Source: Pseudomonas sp. HS6 (lineage in GTDB: Bacteria; Pseudomonadota; Gammaproteobacteria; Pseudomonadales; Pseudomonadaceae). From it: a DNA stretch of 64,000 nt. The translations under genes and the position numbers were made by a program. Positions 54,774-63,690 of this stretch are shown here, piece by piece (positions within the stretch are counted from its first letter, which is position 1; each line of letters begins with the position of its first letter). The notes beneath the pieces are model-generated. The model was not told the origin of the DNA, did not search any database, and saw nothing but the letters and a program-made list of their open reading frames with translations. The stretch covers positions 5,270,001 through 5,334,000 of the forward strand of contig NZ_CP067412.1 of the NCBI RefSeq assembly GCF_023375815.1, written 5' to 3'.

Positions 54774-56140
54774 GCCCGGGCCTCCGTGAACGGTGCTTGC
54801 TCGGCCTTCAGGCGCAGGACACTGGTCAGCGCGAGCATGATCCACACGTACTTCTGATTCGGTGCACTGAGAAACATCAGGAACAGCGTCAGCGACAGGA
54901 AGCTCACGCCGAGGTGGGTCATCAGGTCCGCCTGGTCCCAGTCGCGTCGTTGCATCCAGGCGCGCCGGGCGCGGATCAGGTTGTACAGGCCCAGGCCGAG
55001 CATGCCGACGAACAGCAGGCCGGCGGGAACCCCCAGTTCGCTGAAGATTTCCAGGTAGGTGTTGTGGGCGCGGCGGTACAGGTCGCCGATCTTGCGGTTG
55101 GCGGAAAACGCCTTGGCGTAACCGGTGGTGGCGTAGTGCAGCGGGAAGGTGCCGGGGCCGGAACCGAGCAGCGGGTTTTCGCGGATCATCTGGCTGCCGA
55201 CCACGATGTACGAGGCACGGCGACCGAGGGATTCGTCATCGTGGCCACGGGCACCGGCGCTCAGTACGCTCAACGACTGGATGCGCGCGATGTAGCCAGC
55301 GGGCATCGCGTAGATCGCCAGCGGAATCACGATCGCCAGGCCGAGCATCGCGAAACCGAGGTGACGCGGACGAATCCGCGACAGTTGCGCGCGGTAGTGC
55401 CAGCAACCGATCACCAGACTCAACGCCAGCACCACCAGCCCGGAGCGGGATTCGGTCTTGGTCATGCCGCCGAGCAGCAGCAGGCAGCACGCGCCCCAGA
55501 ACAACCGGTGCAGCAGGTTCGGGCCGCGAATCACCAGCAACAGGCCCAGCGGCACGGCGAAAGCGATCAGCAGGGCGAAGGCGTTCGGGTCTTCGAGCAG
55601 GCCGGCGGCGCGGCCCTGATCCTGGAATTTGGTCGAGAACATCGCCATGGCGCAAGTGGCGCTGACGCTCAGGGTGACCAGCCGGGCGAACAGGTCGAGG
55701 TTCAGCTCGCGGCCGATCAACAACGTGATGACGAACAGAATCAGGCCGACGCTGAGCTCGCGCAGATGCCCCAGCGACATACCCAGGTCATCGGTGTTGA
55801 GCAGGCTCAGGAAGTACAGGACCATGAACCAGATCAGGTAACGCCAGATGTTGCTGCGCAGGCGTTCCGATGGAATCTGGTGCATCGCCAGTTGCAGCAT
55901 CAGGATCACCGCCAATGACGCGCCGATGAGCTTGCTGCCGGACAGCGAACTGTCCTTGAAGAAACCCTCGAACGGCACCAGTGCGGCGATGCCGAGCAGC
56001 CCCCAGGTCGGCTTGCGGTACAGCACCGCGAACCCCACCAGACCGAGCACCGCGCCCGGCGCCAGATAGGGCCATGGGCTGGCCAGCAAAGCGATGCAGA
56101 CCAGACCCAGCAGACTGACGATCGAGAGCGGGAAAATCAT
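54770..56140 (-). CDS. Wzy-type polysaccharide polymerase (O-antigen ligase-like)
   Basis: The protein has 456 residues with about ten to twelve membrane helices and a long periplasmic loop (GSQMIRENPLLGSGPGTFPLHY) followed by RRAHNTYLEIFSELGVPAGLL, the Wzy/WaaL signature. It joins repeat units at the periplasmic face. The start chosen (ATG at 56138-56140) follows GGGAGG and overlaps the glycosyltransferase stop; a longer frame upstream is a shadow. Confidence 0.87.
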   Translation of the reverse strand: MIFPLSIVSLLGLVCIALLASPWPYLAPGAVLGLVGFAVLYRKPTWGLLGIAALVPFEGFFKDSSLSGSKLIGASLAVILMLQLAMHQIPSERLRSNIWRYLIWFMVLYFLSLLNTDDLGMSLGHLRELSVGLILFVITLLIGRELNLDLFARLVTLSVSATCAMAMFSTKFQDQGRAAGLLEDPNAFALLIAFAVPLGLLLVIRGPNLLHRLFWGACCLLLLGGMTKTESRSGLVVLALSLVIGCWHYRAQLSRIRPRHLGFAMLGLAIVIPLAIYAMPAGYIARIQSLSVLSAGARGHDDESLGRRASYIVVGSQMIRENPLLGSGPGTFPLHYATTGYAKAFSANRKIGDLYRRAHNTYLEIFSELGVPAGLLFVGMLGLGLYNLIRARRAWMQRRDWDQADLMTHLGVSFLSLTLFLMFLSAPNQKYVWIMLALTSVLRLKAEQAPFTEARA

Positions 56141-57231
56141 GCGCGTGCCTCCCGTGCCGTGCGGATGTACAGCTGCGACCAGCGTTCGGCCAGGGCCTTG
56201 AGGTCGTAGCGGTCCTGTTGCGTGCGTTTGGCGTTGTCGCGCAGTTTGCGCGCCAGCGCGGGTTGGCTCAGCAGCGTGTCGAGCTGGCGGGCGAGAGCGG
56301 CGCTGTCGGCCGGCGCGGCCAGCAGGCCGTTGTGCCGGTCTTCCAGCACATCGGGAATCCCGCCGACACCGAACGCCACCACCGGCACCCCGGTCTGCAT
56401 GGCCTCCAGCAGAATCATCGGCGTGCCCTCGGTGCGCGAGCTGATCACCAGCGCATCGAGTTGCTGCCACCAGTGGCGCATGTCGGTCTGATAACCCGGC
56501 AGACGAATGCGCTGTTGCAGTCCGGCGGCGTCGATTCGCGCCTCAAGTGCCTCACGCTCCGGGCCGTCACCGAGCATTACCGCATCGAGTTGCGGATGCT
56601 GATGACACAGCGGGATCAGCGCATCGAGAAACAGGTCCGGACCTTTTTCGCTGCTCAGTCGGCCAACGTAACCGGCGAGCCAGCGCTGATGATCGACCTC
56701 CGGTAGCCGTTCAGCGACCGCCGCCGGCAGGCCGTTGGGGATCACTTGCAGCTTTTCCGCACGGACGCTGGCCTGACGGTGCAGCACCGCGATGCTTTCG
56801 GCCACGCACACCACTCGATCCACCGACGCGGTGCGGCACAGTTGCAGGCTCAGCCAGGTATAAAACTTCTGCTTGCGGCTGCGCGGGGTGAAGCCGTGTT
56901 GGGTGATGACCAGCGGCAGACCCAACAGCGAGGCGCCCACCCAGCCGAACAGCAGGCCTTTGAAATTGTGGGTGTTGATCAACGGACGTTGCGCCCGGCG
57001 CTGGCGCAGATGTCCGAGCAAGGCGCCGAGCCCGGCGCAACTTTGGGCATCGACGCCCGCCTCGCGAAAGCGCTCGATCAGTTCCGGCGGCGCATCGAGA
57101 AACAGCACCTGATGCTGCCCCGGTGTCGCCAGGCAATGATCCAGCAACATCCGTTCGGCCCCATAGAAACCGCCGCTGCTGAGCAAATGAATGATCGGCA
57201 GGGCGGCGTTCGGGGAGGACGGGGTGCTCAA
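56137..57231 (-). CDS. Family 4 glycosyltransferase (TTG start)
   Basis: The protein has 364 residues. The codon at 57229-57231 is TTG and overlaps the chain-length gene stop as TTGA. The N-terminal Rossmann domain (PIIHLLSSGGFYGAERMLLDH) and C-terminal domain (YVGRLSSEKGPDLFLDALI, LVISSRTEGTPMILLEAMQTGVPVVAFGVGGIPDV) carry the EX7E motif of GT-B enzymes. It transfers a sugar in repeat-unit assembly. Confidence 0.9.
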   Translation of the reverse strand: MSTPSSPNAALPIIHLLSSGGFYGAERMLLDHCLATPGQHQVLFLDAPPELIERFREAGVDAQSCAGLGALLGHLRQRRAQRPLINTHNFKGLLFGWVGASLLGLPLVITQHGFTPRSRKQKFYTWLSLQLCRTASVDRVVCVAESIAVLHRQASVRAEKLQVIPNGLPAAVAERLPEVDHQRWLAGYVGRLSSEKGPDLFLDALIPLCHQHPQLDAVMLGDGPEREALEARIDAAGLQQRIRLPGYQTDMRHWWQQLDALVISSRTEGTPMILLEAMQTGVPVVAFGVGGIPDVLEDRHNGLLAAPADSAALARQLDTLLSQPALARKLRDNAKRTQQDRYDLKALAERWSQLYIRTAREARA

Positions 57232-58820
57232 TTGCGCACCCAGTGCACGAAGCTTGGTACGGTCCAGTTCTTGTGCGGATTACCCGGCTGAGTGCTCTGG
57301 TCGTTGATCACCAGCAGTACCGGCAGGCCCAGCTCGTGGCTGATTTGCGCCGGGTGTTTGAAGCGGTGATCGAAGAACTCACGCACGTAGACCAAAGCAA
57401 TCGCCAGCAGCAGGCCGGTGAACAGGCCGAACGGAATGATCAGCATCGGTTTGGGGAACGCCGCTTCGGTCGGTTCGAACGGCGGGCTCAGCACCCGCGC
57501 GTTGGACAGATCGTCGCTCAGCGAGCGGGTGGTGCTGCTTTCGGCAAAACGCTGGGCGTAGGTCGAGAACGCCGCGTGCAGGGCGTCGATTTCGGTGTCC
57601 ATCTGCCGCAGCTTGCTCTGGGTCTGCTGCAACTCGTGGATCCGCGCCTTGAAGTCGGCGATGCGCGCAGTTTTCTGATCGATCACCTGCTGGACCACGG
57701 CCAGGTCGTTGGTACGTTCCTGGATGCGGTTGCCGACGACTTTGAGGAACTGCTGGCGAGTGCGGGCAATCTGCTCGCGGGTCAACAGCATCGGCTCGCT
57801 GCCGGGCTGGAACACCGCCAGATCATTCATGTAGCGGCTGACCTGAGTGGTCAGTTGCTCGCCGAGCTGTTTGATCTCCCGGTCTTCAAACGCCACGTTG
57901 TCGACGGTGGTGGTGAAGGTGTAGGGGAAGGTGTAGTCGTTGAGCTTGTTGTTGCTGGCGGCGGCCAGGCTGGTTTTCAGGTACTCCAGCCAGCGTTGGC
58001 TTTGCAGCAGGCGATCCTGATACAGGTTCAGCGCCTGTTCTTCGGTGTTGATCGCGTTCAGGCGGAAGGTGATTTCTTCCTTCGGATCGGACGCGCCGAC
58101 ACTTTCCAACAAGGCTTGCCTGTTGCCCTCCAGACCATCGAGGCGCACCTGGTACAGGTGTTTTTTCGATTCGTAGAACGACTGTGGCAGGTCGATCGAT
58201 TGCAGCGCCTGACGGCTCACCAGATAGTTTTGCAGCAGGGCGGAAACGAACGTCGTGCCTTGATGCGGATCGGGAAAGCTGTAGACGATCGAGATCACGT
58301 TGGAGCCGGGCAGGGTCTCGATCTTCAGGCTGTCGATGGCCTGTTGCGTCAACGCGTCGAGGGCGGTGTCGCGCACCGGATCAGTCTCCAGCCCCAGCAG
58401 GTTGCGCAGCGGGTTGATCAGGTACTGGCGCAGCGGCGAGGTGATGTAGCGCTTGAACGGCTCGCCGATCAGACGGGCGAAGATGCCGGGCGACGGGGTG
58501 TATTCACCCTTGTCCCGCAGTTCGCTGATGGTCTGACGGATCAGCGCCGGCGAGCGCAGGATATTGCTTTCGGTTTCCATGTCCGCCAGTGACGGCGGGA
58601 TGAACGTGGCGTTGTCCACGGTCAGCGACGTGGTGGCGTCGCCCTGTGAGAGTTTTTTCGACTGCACGATCACCTGGGCGGTGATATCGAAGCTCTGTTT
58701 GAGCACCAGCGGCAGCACCAGCGCGATCACTGCAAAGATCAGGAAGACACGCTTCACCAGTTGCTTGTTGGCGAAGAAGATCCTGAAGAACTCATGCAGG
58801 TAGTTTTCCTTTGGATTCAT
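57228..58820 (-). CDS. Wzz/GumC-type polysaccharide co-polymerase
   Basis: The protein has 530 residues with membrane helices near residues 19-38 (VFLIFAVIALVLPLVLK) and near the C-terminus (MLIIPFGLFTGLLLAIALVYV). They enclose a long periplasmic part with coiled-coil segments (IQERTNDLAVVQQVIDQKTARI). The kinase domain is absent and is encoded separately at 59892. It sets chain length and links Wzy to Wza. Confidence 0.88.
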   Translation of the reverse strand: MNPKENYLHEFFRIFFANKQLVKRVFLIFAVIALVLPLVLKQSFDITAQVIVQSKKLSQGDATTSLTVDNATFIPPSLADMETESNILRSPALIRQTISELRDKGEYTPSPGIFARLIGEPFKRYITSPLRQYLINPLRNLLGLETDPVRDTALDALTQQAIDSLKIETLPGSNVISIVYSFPDPHQGTTFVSALLQNYLVSRQALQSIDLPQSFYESKKHLYQVRLDGLEGNRQALLESVGASDPKEEITFRLNAINTEEQALNLYQDRLLQSQRWLEYLKTSLAAASNNKLNDYTFPYTFTTTVDNVAFEDREIKQLGEQLTTQVSRYMNDLAVFQPGSEPMLLTREQIARTRQQFLKVVGNRIQERTNDLAVVQQVIDQKTARIADFKARIHELQQTQSKLRQMDTEIDALHAAFSTYAQRFAESSTTRSLSDDLSNARVLSPPFEPTEAAFPKPMLIIPFGLFTGLLLAIALVYVREFFDHRFKHPAQISHELGLPVLLVINDQSTQPGNPHKNWTVPSFVHWVRN

Positions 58821-58841
58821 GGTCGGTCACCTGAGAGTCGG

Positions 58842-59870
58842 TTAGTTGCTGCTGTTGTCGTTTTTGTTGTCGAGGCGGTAGCTGAAGCTCATGCCCACGC
58901 CCTGGAACAGCACCACGTCAGCCAGTTGCCGCGCGAGCTCGCCGGCGCTGGCCAGTTTGGTCTTGGGCACGTAGAGCATGTCGTCCGGTTGCAGGTAGGC
59001 GATCTGCGAGGCATCGCCGGCCAGGGCTTTTTCCACGTCGTAATGCACGGCCTGCACTTGATTGCCGTTGCGGCGCATGATCACCACCGAATCCAGACGC
59101 GCCTTGATGTTGGTGCCGCGAGCCAGGGTCAGCGCCTCAAGCACCGAGACTGGCCGACGGATCGGGTAGGAGCCTGGCTGGCCGACTTCACCCAGCACGT
59201 AGATCTCGTTGCCCGCCGTGGACTTGAGCAGCACGTCCACGGTCATCCGTCCCGGCAGTTGCGCGTAGCGTTTGTTGAGGAAGGTTTCGAGTTGATTGAC
59301 GGTCATGCCTTGCAGCGGCACGGCGCCGATTTCCGGAAAGCTCGCGTAGCCGTCGGTGCCCACGGTGATCTCGCGGCTCATGCCGGTGGCCGGGTGGTTG
59401 AGGGCGCTTTTCAGGTTCTGCTCGTTGGTCAGCGGGCTGATGATTTGCACAGTCAGCTGATTGCGGTTGGGCTGGAACAGCTGCTTGCGCTGGTAGGCGC
59501 GCTGGATTTCCTGACGCGCTTCGTCGCTGGTCAGCCCGGCGATTTTCACCGAAGTGTTGGCGCCCGGCAGTTCGATGGTGCCGTCCGGCAGCACCAGTTG
59601 GTTGCCGTTGAGCTGGCTGGCAGCGGTGAAGTTCAGGCCGATCTGGTCACCCGACTGCACGCGGTAAGCGTCCGAGCCGCTGGTGCTGATGTGGAAGATC
59701 ACGTCCAGCACATCCTGCGGGCGCAAGGTCTGTTCGACCTTGGGCATGTCGGTGGCTTGGGCGTTGGCGGGCGGGGCGGTGAGGATATTCACCGGCATGC
59801 TTTGGGTTTCCGAATTGCTGGAGCAACCTGCAAGCGGCAGCATCAGCAGAACCAGTATCTTGGCGTTCAT
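58842..59870 (-). CDS. Wza-type polysaccharide export lipoprotein
   Basis: The protein has 342 residues. Lipobox LAGC (Cys16). The Poly_export/SLBB pattern includes LRPQDVLDVIFHISTSG, YRVQSGDQIGLNFTAAS, VTVGTDGYASFPEIGAVPLQGMTV and VYVLGEVGQPGSYPIRRPVSV (as EIYVLGEVGQPG). Forms the outer-membrane export channel. Starts behind GAGGG. Confidence 0.9.
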   Translation of the reverse strand: MNAKILVLLMLPLAGCSSNSETQSMPVNILTAPPANAQATDMPKVEQTLRPQDVLDVIFHISTSGSDAYRVQSGDQIGLNFTAASQLNGNQLVLPDGTIELPGANTSVKIAGLTSDEARQEIQRAYQRKQLFQPNRNQLTVQIISPLTNEQNLKSALNHPATGMSREITVGTDGYASFPEIGAVPLQGMTVNQLETFLNKRYAQLPGRMTVDVLLKSTAGNEIYVLGEVGQPGSYPIRRPVSVLEALTLARGTNIKARLDSVVIMRRNGNQVQAVHYDVEKALAGDASQIAYLQPDDMLYVPKTKLASAGELARQLADVVLFQGVGMSFSYRLDNKNDNSSN

Positions 59871-59891
59871 GGCGTCATCCCTCGCGTTTGC

Positions 59892-60539
59892 TTACAGGTT
59901 TTTGTAGAGCCATTTGGGCATGTAGTACTTGCGCCGGTTGAACACGCTGCCGACCACTTTCGCCCCGGCCTGGGTCAACCGTTGCACGGCGGCCTGGGCG
60001 ACTTCCCAGCGGGTGTCTTCGGCGCGCACCACGAACACCACTCCGTCGACCTGCGTGCTGATGACCAGGGTGTCGGCCGCCGAGTAAACGGCATCGCCGT
60101 CGATCACCACAAAGCGGTACTGACTGCCCAACTGGTCGAGCAACGGGCTCAGGCGCTCAGCGGTCAGGTGCTCCATGGTGCGGATCGGCCGGCCGTTGGG
60201 CAGCACGTGGAACGGCAGGCTCGACACCTGCACCACGCAGTCCTGCAACAGCGGCGGGCTGTCGGGGTTGAACAGCAAGTCGCGCAGACCACGCTCCTTG
60301 CTCAGGTTCAGTTGCTGGGTGAGGTTGCCGGCCGACTGGCTGGCATCGACATACAGCACCAGACCGCTGCTCATCTGCGCCAGTTGACTGGCCAGGGCCA
60401 GCGCGCTGGTGGTGGTGCCGGCGCCAGGGTTGGCGGCGGTCAGGAACAGGATCCGCAGATCCAGGTCCAGCACGGTCGAGGTCAGGTTCGACTCGCTGGG
60501 GCTGGCAATGCTCAGGCTTTTGTTGGTTGAACCGTCCAT
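59892..60539 (-). CDS. CpsD-like P-loop ATPase with degenerate Walker A
   Basis: The protein has 215 residues. The fold follows BY-kinase/MinD type ATPases: ILFLTAANPGAGTTTSALALA, LVLYVDASQSAGNLTQQL (Walker A' Asp) and YRFVVIDGDAVYSAADTLV (Walker B). The P-loop reads NPGAGTTT, so the Lys of GxGK[TS]T is replaced. The C-terminus RRKYYMPKWLYKNL holds three Tyr, fewer than a usual tyrosine cluster. It would work with the Wzz protein. Kinase activity is doubtful. Confidence 0.8.
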   Translation of the reverse strand: MDGSTNKSLSIASPSESNLTSTVLDLDLRILFLTAANPGAGTTTSALALASQLAQMSSGLVLYVDASQSAGNLTQQLNLSKERGLRDLLFNPDSPPLLQDCVVQVSSLPFHVLPNGRPIRTMEHLTAERLSPLLDQLGSQYRFVVIDGDAVYSAADTLVISTQVDGVVFVVRAEDTRWEVAQAAVQRLTQAGAKVVGSVFNRRKYYMPKWLYKNL

Positions 60540-61285
60540 TAGCTTGCTCCGTGGCCGCTGAATACTTTGAAAGGGGTTTTCAACAGAATCTTCAGATCAA
60601 GCAAAAGGCTCTGCTCGGCGATGTAGCTGAGGTCCAACTCAACGCGCTGGTCGAAGTCGATGTTGCTGCGTCCGGAGATCTGCCACAGGCCGGTCATGCC
60701 GGGGTAGATCGCCAGGCGCGCGAGGTGACTGTCCTTGTAGCGGTAGGCGTTGAACGAAGTCGGGCGAGGGCCGACCAGGCGCATGTCGCCGGTCACCACG
60801 TTGATCAGGTTGGGCAATTCGTCGAGGCTGGTGCGCCGCAGGAAACCGCCGATCCGGGTGATGCGCGGGTCCTTGTCGATCTTGAAATCAATGGCGTCGG
60901 CACCGTGCTTGTTGAGGTGGCGCAGCGACTCCTTAAGCTCTTCGGCGTTGGCGACCATGGTGCGGAACTTGAACATGCCGAACTTGCGGCCGCGGTAGCC
61001 GGTGCGTTTCTGCACGAACATCACCGGGCCTTTGCTGGTGAACTTGATGGCGAGCGCCAGACCGATCAGCAGCGGGGAAATCATCAGCAGAATGACCAGC
61101 GCGCCGAAGCACGCCACCACCCGGTTGGTGCGGGACAGTTGCCATGGCCGGCCACCTTCGCGACCGGTCACCCAGCCCTGGCCCTGGCGGTGGATCGCCG
61201 CGTCGAGGCGCATTCGTTGTTCCGGATCCATGCGTTTGTCTCGAACCAATTGTTGGATCGGTACACCTTTCTCATGTCCAGTCAT
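60539..61285 (-). CDS. Undecaprenyl-phosphate sugar phosphotransferase
   Basis: The protein has 248 residues. One membrane helix (VACFGALVILLMISPLLIGLALAI) precedes the catalytic domain of the bacterial sugar transferase family: GPVMFVQKRTGYRGRKFGMFKFRTM, DPRITRIGGFLRRTSLDELP and GLWQISGRSNIDFDQRVELD. The first step of repeat-unit assembly, linking a hexose-phosphate to the lipid carrier. It lacks the N-terminal multi-helix part of WcaJ. Confidence 0.92.
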   Translation of the reverse strand: MTGHEKGVPIQQLVRDKRMDPEQRMRLDAAIHRQGQGWVTGREGGRPWQLSRTNRVVACFGALVILLMISPLLIGLALAIKFTSKGPVMFVQKRTGYRGRKFGMFKFRTMVANAEELKESLRHLNKHGADAIDFKIDKDPRITRIGGFLRRTSLDELPNLINVVTGDMRLVGPRPTSFNAYRYKDSHLARLAIYPGMTGLWQISGRSNIDFDQRVELDLSYIAEQSLLLDLKILLKTPFKVFSGHGAS

Positions 61286-61303
61286 GCAGTCCTCCGCTGA
61301 TGG

Positions 61304-62341
61304 TCAGCCGCGAGCGGCGCGTGGGCGATAGGCAGTCGGGTAGTAGTCGCGGAACCAGGCGATGAAACGCTCCAGTCCTTCATCCAGCTCGATCCGGGGC
61401 TGGAACCCGGTGGCCTGGGCCAGATCATCGGTGTCGGCACAGGTGTTGAGCACGTCGCCCGGTTGCAGGGGCAAGAGCTCGACAATGGCTTTCTGACCGA
61501 GGTGCTTTTCCATCAGCGCCAGGTAGGTTTTCAGTTCCACCGGGTGGTGGCCGCCAATGTTGAACAGGCACCACGGGGCCATGCTGCTGCCCGCATCGGG
61601 ATGTTCGCGGTCCCATTCCGGATGGTTGTGCGGTGGATGGTCGGTGAGGCGCGCGATGCTTTCGACGATGTCGTCGATGTAGGTGAAATCACGCTGATGC
61701 CGGCCGTAGTTGAACAGTTTCAGCGGCGTGCCTTCGGTGATGGCCCGGGCGAACTGGATCGGCGACATGTCGGGCCGGCCCCACGGTCCATACACCGTAA
61801 AAAAGCGCAGGCCGGTAGAAGGAATGCCGAACAGATAGCTGTAGCTGTGGGCCATCAGCTCATTGGCTTTTTTTGTTGCGGCGTACAGCGACAGCGGATG
61901 ATTGACGCCGTCGTGAACCGTGTAGGGCGTGTGCTGGTTGGCACCGTACACCGAACTTGAGGAGGCATAGATCAGATGCTCGACCGGGTGATGCCGGCAG
62001 CTTTCCAGAATGTTCAGGAAACCGCTGAGGTTGCTGTTCAGGTAGGCCTGTGGATTTTCCAGCGAGTAACGCACCCCGGCCTGTGCCGCGAGGTGGATCA
62101 CCACTTGCGGGTTTTCGCGGACGAACAGCGCGTCGACCGCGGCGGCATCGGCCAGGTCAACCCGGGCGATCTGGAAATCGCCGACCTGATCGCGCACCCA
62201 TTGCACGCGATCGAGTTTGAGCTGCGGGTCGTAGTAGCCGTTGAAGTTGTCGAGGCCAACCACCTGATGCCCGTCGCGCATCAGTCGCAACACGCAATGG
62301 GCACCAATGAACCCGGCCGCACCGGTGACGAGGATTTTCAT
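61304..62341 (-). CDS. UDP-glucuronate 4-epimerase-like enzyme
   Basis: The protein has 345 residues from the ATG at 62339-62341, overlapping the ugd stop. The N-terminal GAAGFIGAHCVLRLM binds NAD; DNFNGYYDPQLK, AAQAGVRYSLENPQAYLNSN and ASSSSVYG with YAATKKANE (catalytic Tyr-Lys) are signature segments of UDP-glucuronate epimerases. It would convert UDP-glucuronate, made by the upstream enzyme, to UDP-galacturonate, so the polymer should be acidic. Confidence 0.9.
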   Translation of the reverse strand: MKILVTGAAGFIGAHCVLRLMRDGHQVVGLDNFNGYYDPQLKLDRVQWVRDQVGDFQIARVDLADAAAVDALFVRENPQVVIHLAAQAGVRYSLENPQAYLNSNLSGFLNILESCRHHPVEHLIYASSSSVYGANQHTPYTVHDGVNHPLSLYAATKKANELMAHSYSYLFGIPSTGLRFFTVYGPWGRPDMSPIQFARAITEGTPLKLFNYGRHQRDFTYIDDIVESIARLTDHPPHNHPEWDREHPDAGSSMAPWCLFNIGGHHPVELKTYLALMEKHLGQKAIVELLPLQPGDVLNTCADTDDLAQATGFQPRIELDEGLERFIAWFRDYYPTAYRPRAARG

Positions 62342-63690
62342 GGGCGCAACCTGTCGGGCGAGATATGCCGCAGGCCGATGCCGCTGTAGTGCAGGCCGGC
62401 GGCCGCCACTTGCTCCGGGTTGTAGAGGTTGCGTCCGTCGATGATCACTTTGGAGCGCAGCTTGTCGGCCAGCAGCTCGAAGTCCACCACGCGGAAATTC
62501 TTCCACTCGGTGCAGATCACCAGCGCATCGGCGTCTTCCAGGGTGTCGTCGCGGGTGGCGCACAGGTGCAGGTCATCGCGGTAACCGTAAATGCGCCGGC
62601 ACTCGGACATCGCTTCCGGATCGTAGGCCTGCACGCTGGCACCCTCGGCCCACAGTGCATCCATCAGATAGCGGCTGGGGGCTTCGCGCATGTCATCGGT
62701 GTTCGGCTTGAACGCCAGGCCCCAGACAGCAATGGATTTGCCGGCCAGGCCTTGCGGAAATTGCGCCTTGAGTTTGCTGAACAGGATGTGTCGCTGGATG
62801 TCGTTGACGTCAGTGACGCTGCGCAGCAGTTTCAGCGGCATGCCGTTGTGTTCGGCGGTGTGCAGCAGGGCGCGCAGGTCCTTGGGAAAGCACGAGCCAC
62901 CGAAGCCGCAGCCCGGGTAGATGAAGTGATAACCGATGCGTGGGTCGGAGCCGATCCCCTTGCGCACCGCTTCGATGTCGGCGCCCAGCAGTTCGGTGAG
63001 GTTGGCCAGCTCGTTCATGAAGCTGATGCGGGTGGCGAGCATCGCGTTGGCCGCGTACTTGGTCAGCTCGGCGCTGCGGTTGTCCATGAACATCAGTTTT
63101 TCGTGGTTACGGCAGAACGGCGCGTACAGCTCGCTCATTTGCGCCCGTGCTTCATCGTCCTGGGTGCCGACGATGATCCGGTCGGGGCGCATGCAGTCGG
63201 CGAGGGCGCTGCCTTCCTTGAGGAATTCGGGGTTGGACACGATCCGCACGTTCAGGCCGCTTTTGCCCCGCCGGTGCAATTCGTCACTGGCGGTCTTCAG
63301 CACCTGGTCCGCCGTGCCGACCGGCACCGTGGATTTGATGATCAGCGTGCGATCGGCCTCCATGAAGCTGGCGATCTGGCGCGCCACGTTGAGCACGTGA
63401 CTCAGGTCGGCGGAACCGTCCTCGTCAGCCGGAGTGCCCACCGCAATGAAGATCAACTCGGCGTGTTCTACGGCATCGCTGGCCTGGGTGGTGAACAGCA
63501 GACGCCCGGCCTTGATGTTTTCTTCCAAAGTTGCCGATAGACCCGGTTCACTGATAGGCGGAACTGCCTGTTGCAGTTGTTTAATCTTGTTCGGGTCAAT
63601 ATCGACGCACAACACACGATGTCCGACATCGGCGAGTGCCGCAGCTTGAATCAGGCCAACATAGCCCGTACCAAATACGCTCACGTCCAT
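62338..63690 (-). CDS. ugd: UDP-glucose 6-dehydrogenase
   Basis: The protein has 450 residues. FGTGYVGLIQAAALADVGHRV is the NAD site; KSTVPVGTADQV, SNPEFLKEGSALADCMRPDR and the catalytic Cys in GCGFGGSCFPKDLRALL are all present. It oxidises UDP-glucose to UDP-glucuronate in two steps. It is the first gene of the polysaccharide operon, translationally coupled to the epimerase. Control is probably from 63691-64000. Confidence 0.95.
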   Translation of the reverse strand: MDVSVFGTGYVGLIQAAALADVGHRVLCVDIDPNKIKQLQQAVPPISEPGLSATLEENIKAGRLLFTTQASDAVEHAELIFIAVGTPADEDGSADLSHVLNVARQIASFMEADRTLIIKSTVPVGTADQVLKTASDELHRRGKSGLNVRIVSNPEFLKEGSALADCMRPDRIIVGTQDDEARAQMSELYAPFCRNHEKLMFMDNRSAELTKYAANAMLATRISFMNELANLTELLGADIEAVRKGIGSDPRIGYHFIYPGCGFGGSCFPKDLRALLHTAEHNGMPLKLLRSVTDVNDIQRHILFSKLKAQFPQGLAGKSIAVWGLAFKPNTDDMREAPSRYLMDALWAEGASVQAYDPEAMSECRRIYGYRDDLHLCATRDDTLEDADALVICTEWKNFRVVDFELLADKLRSKVIIDGRNLYNPEQVAAAGLHYSGIGLRHISPDRLRP

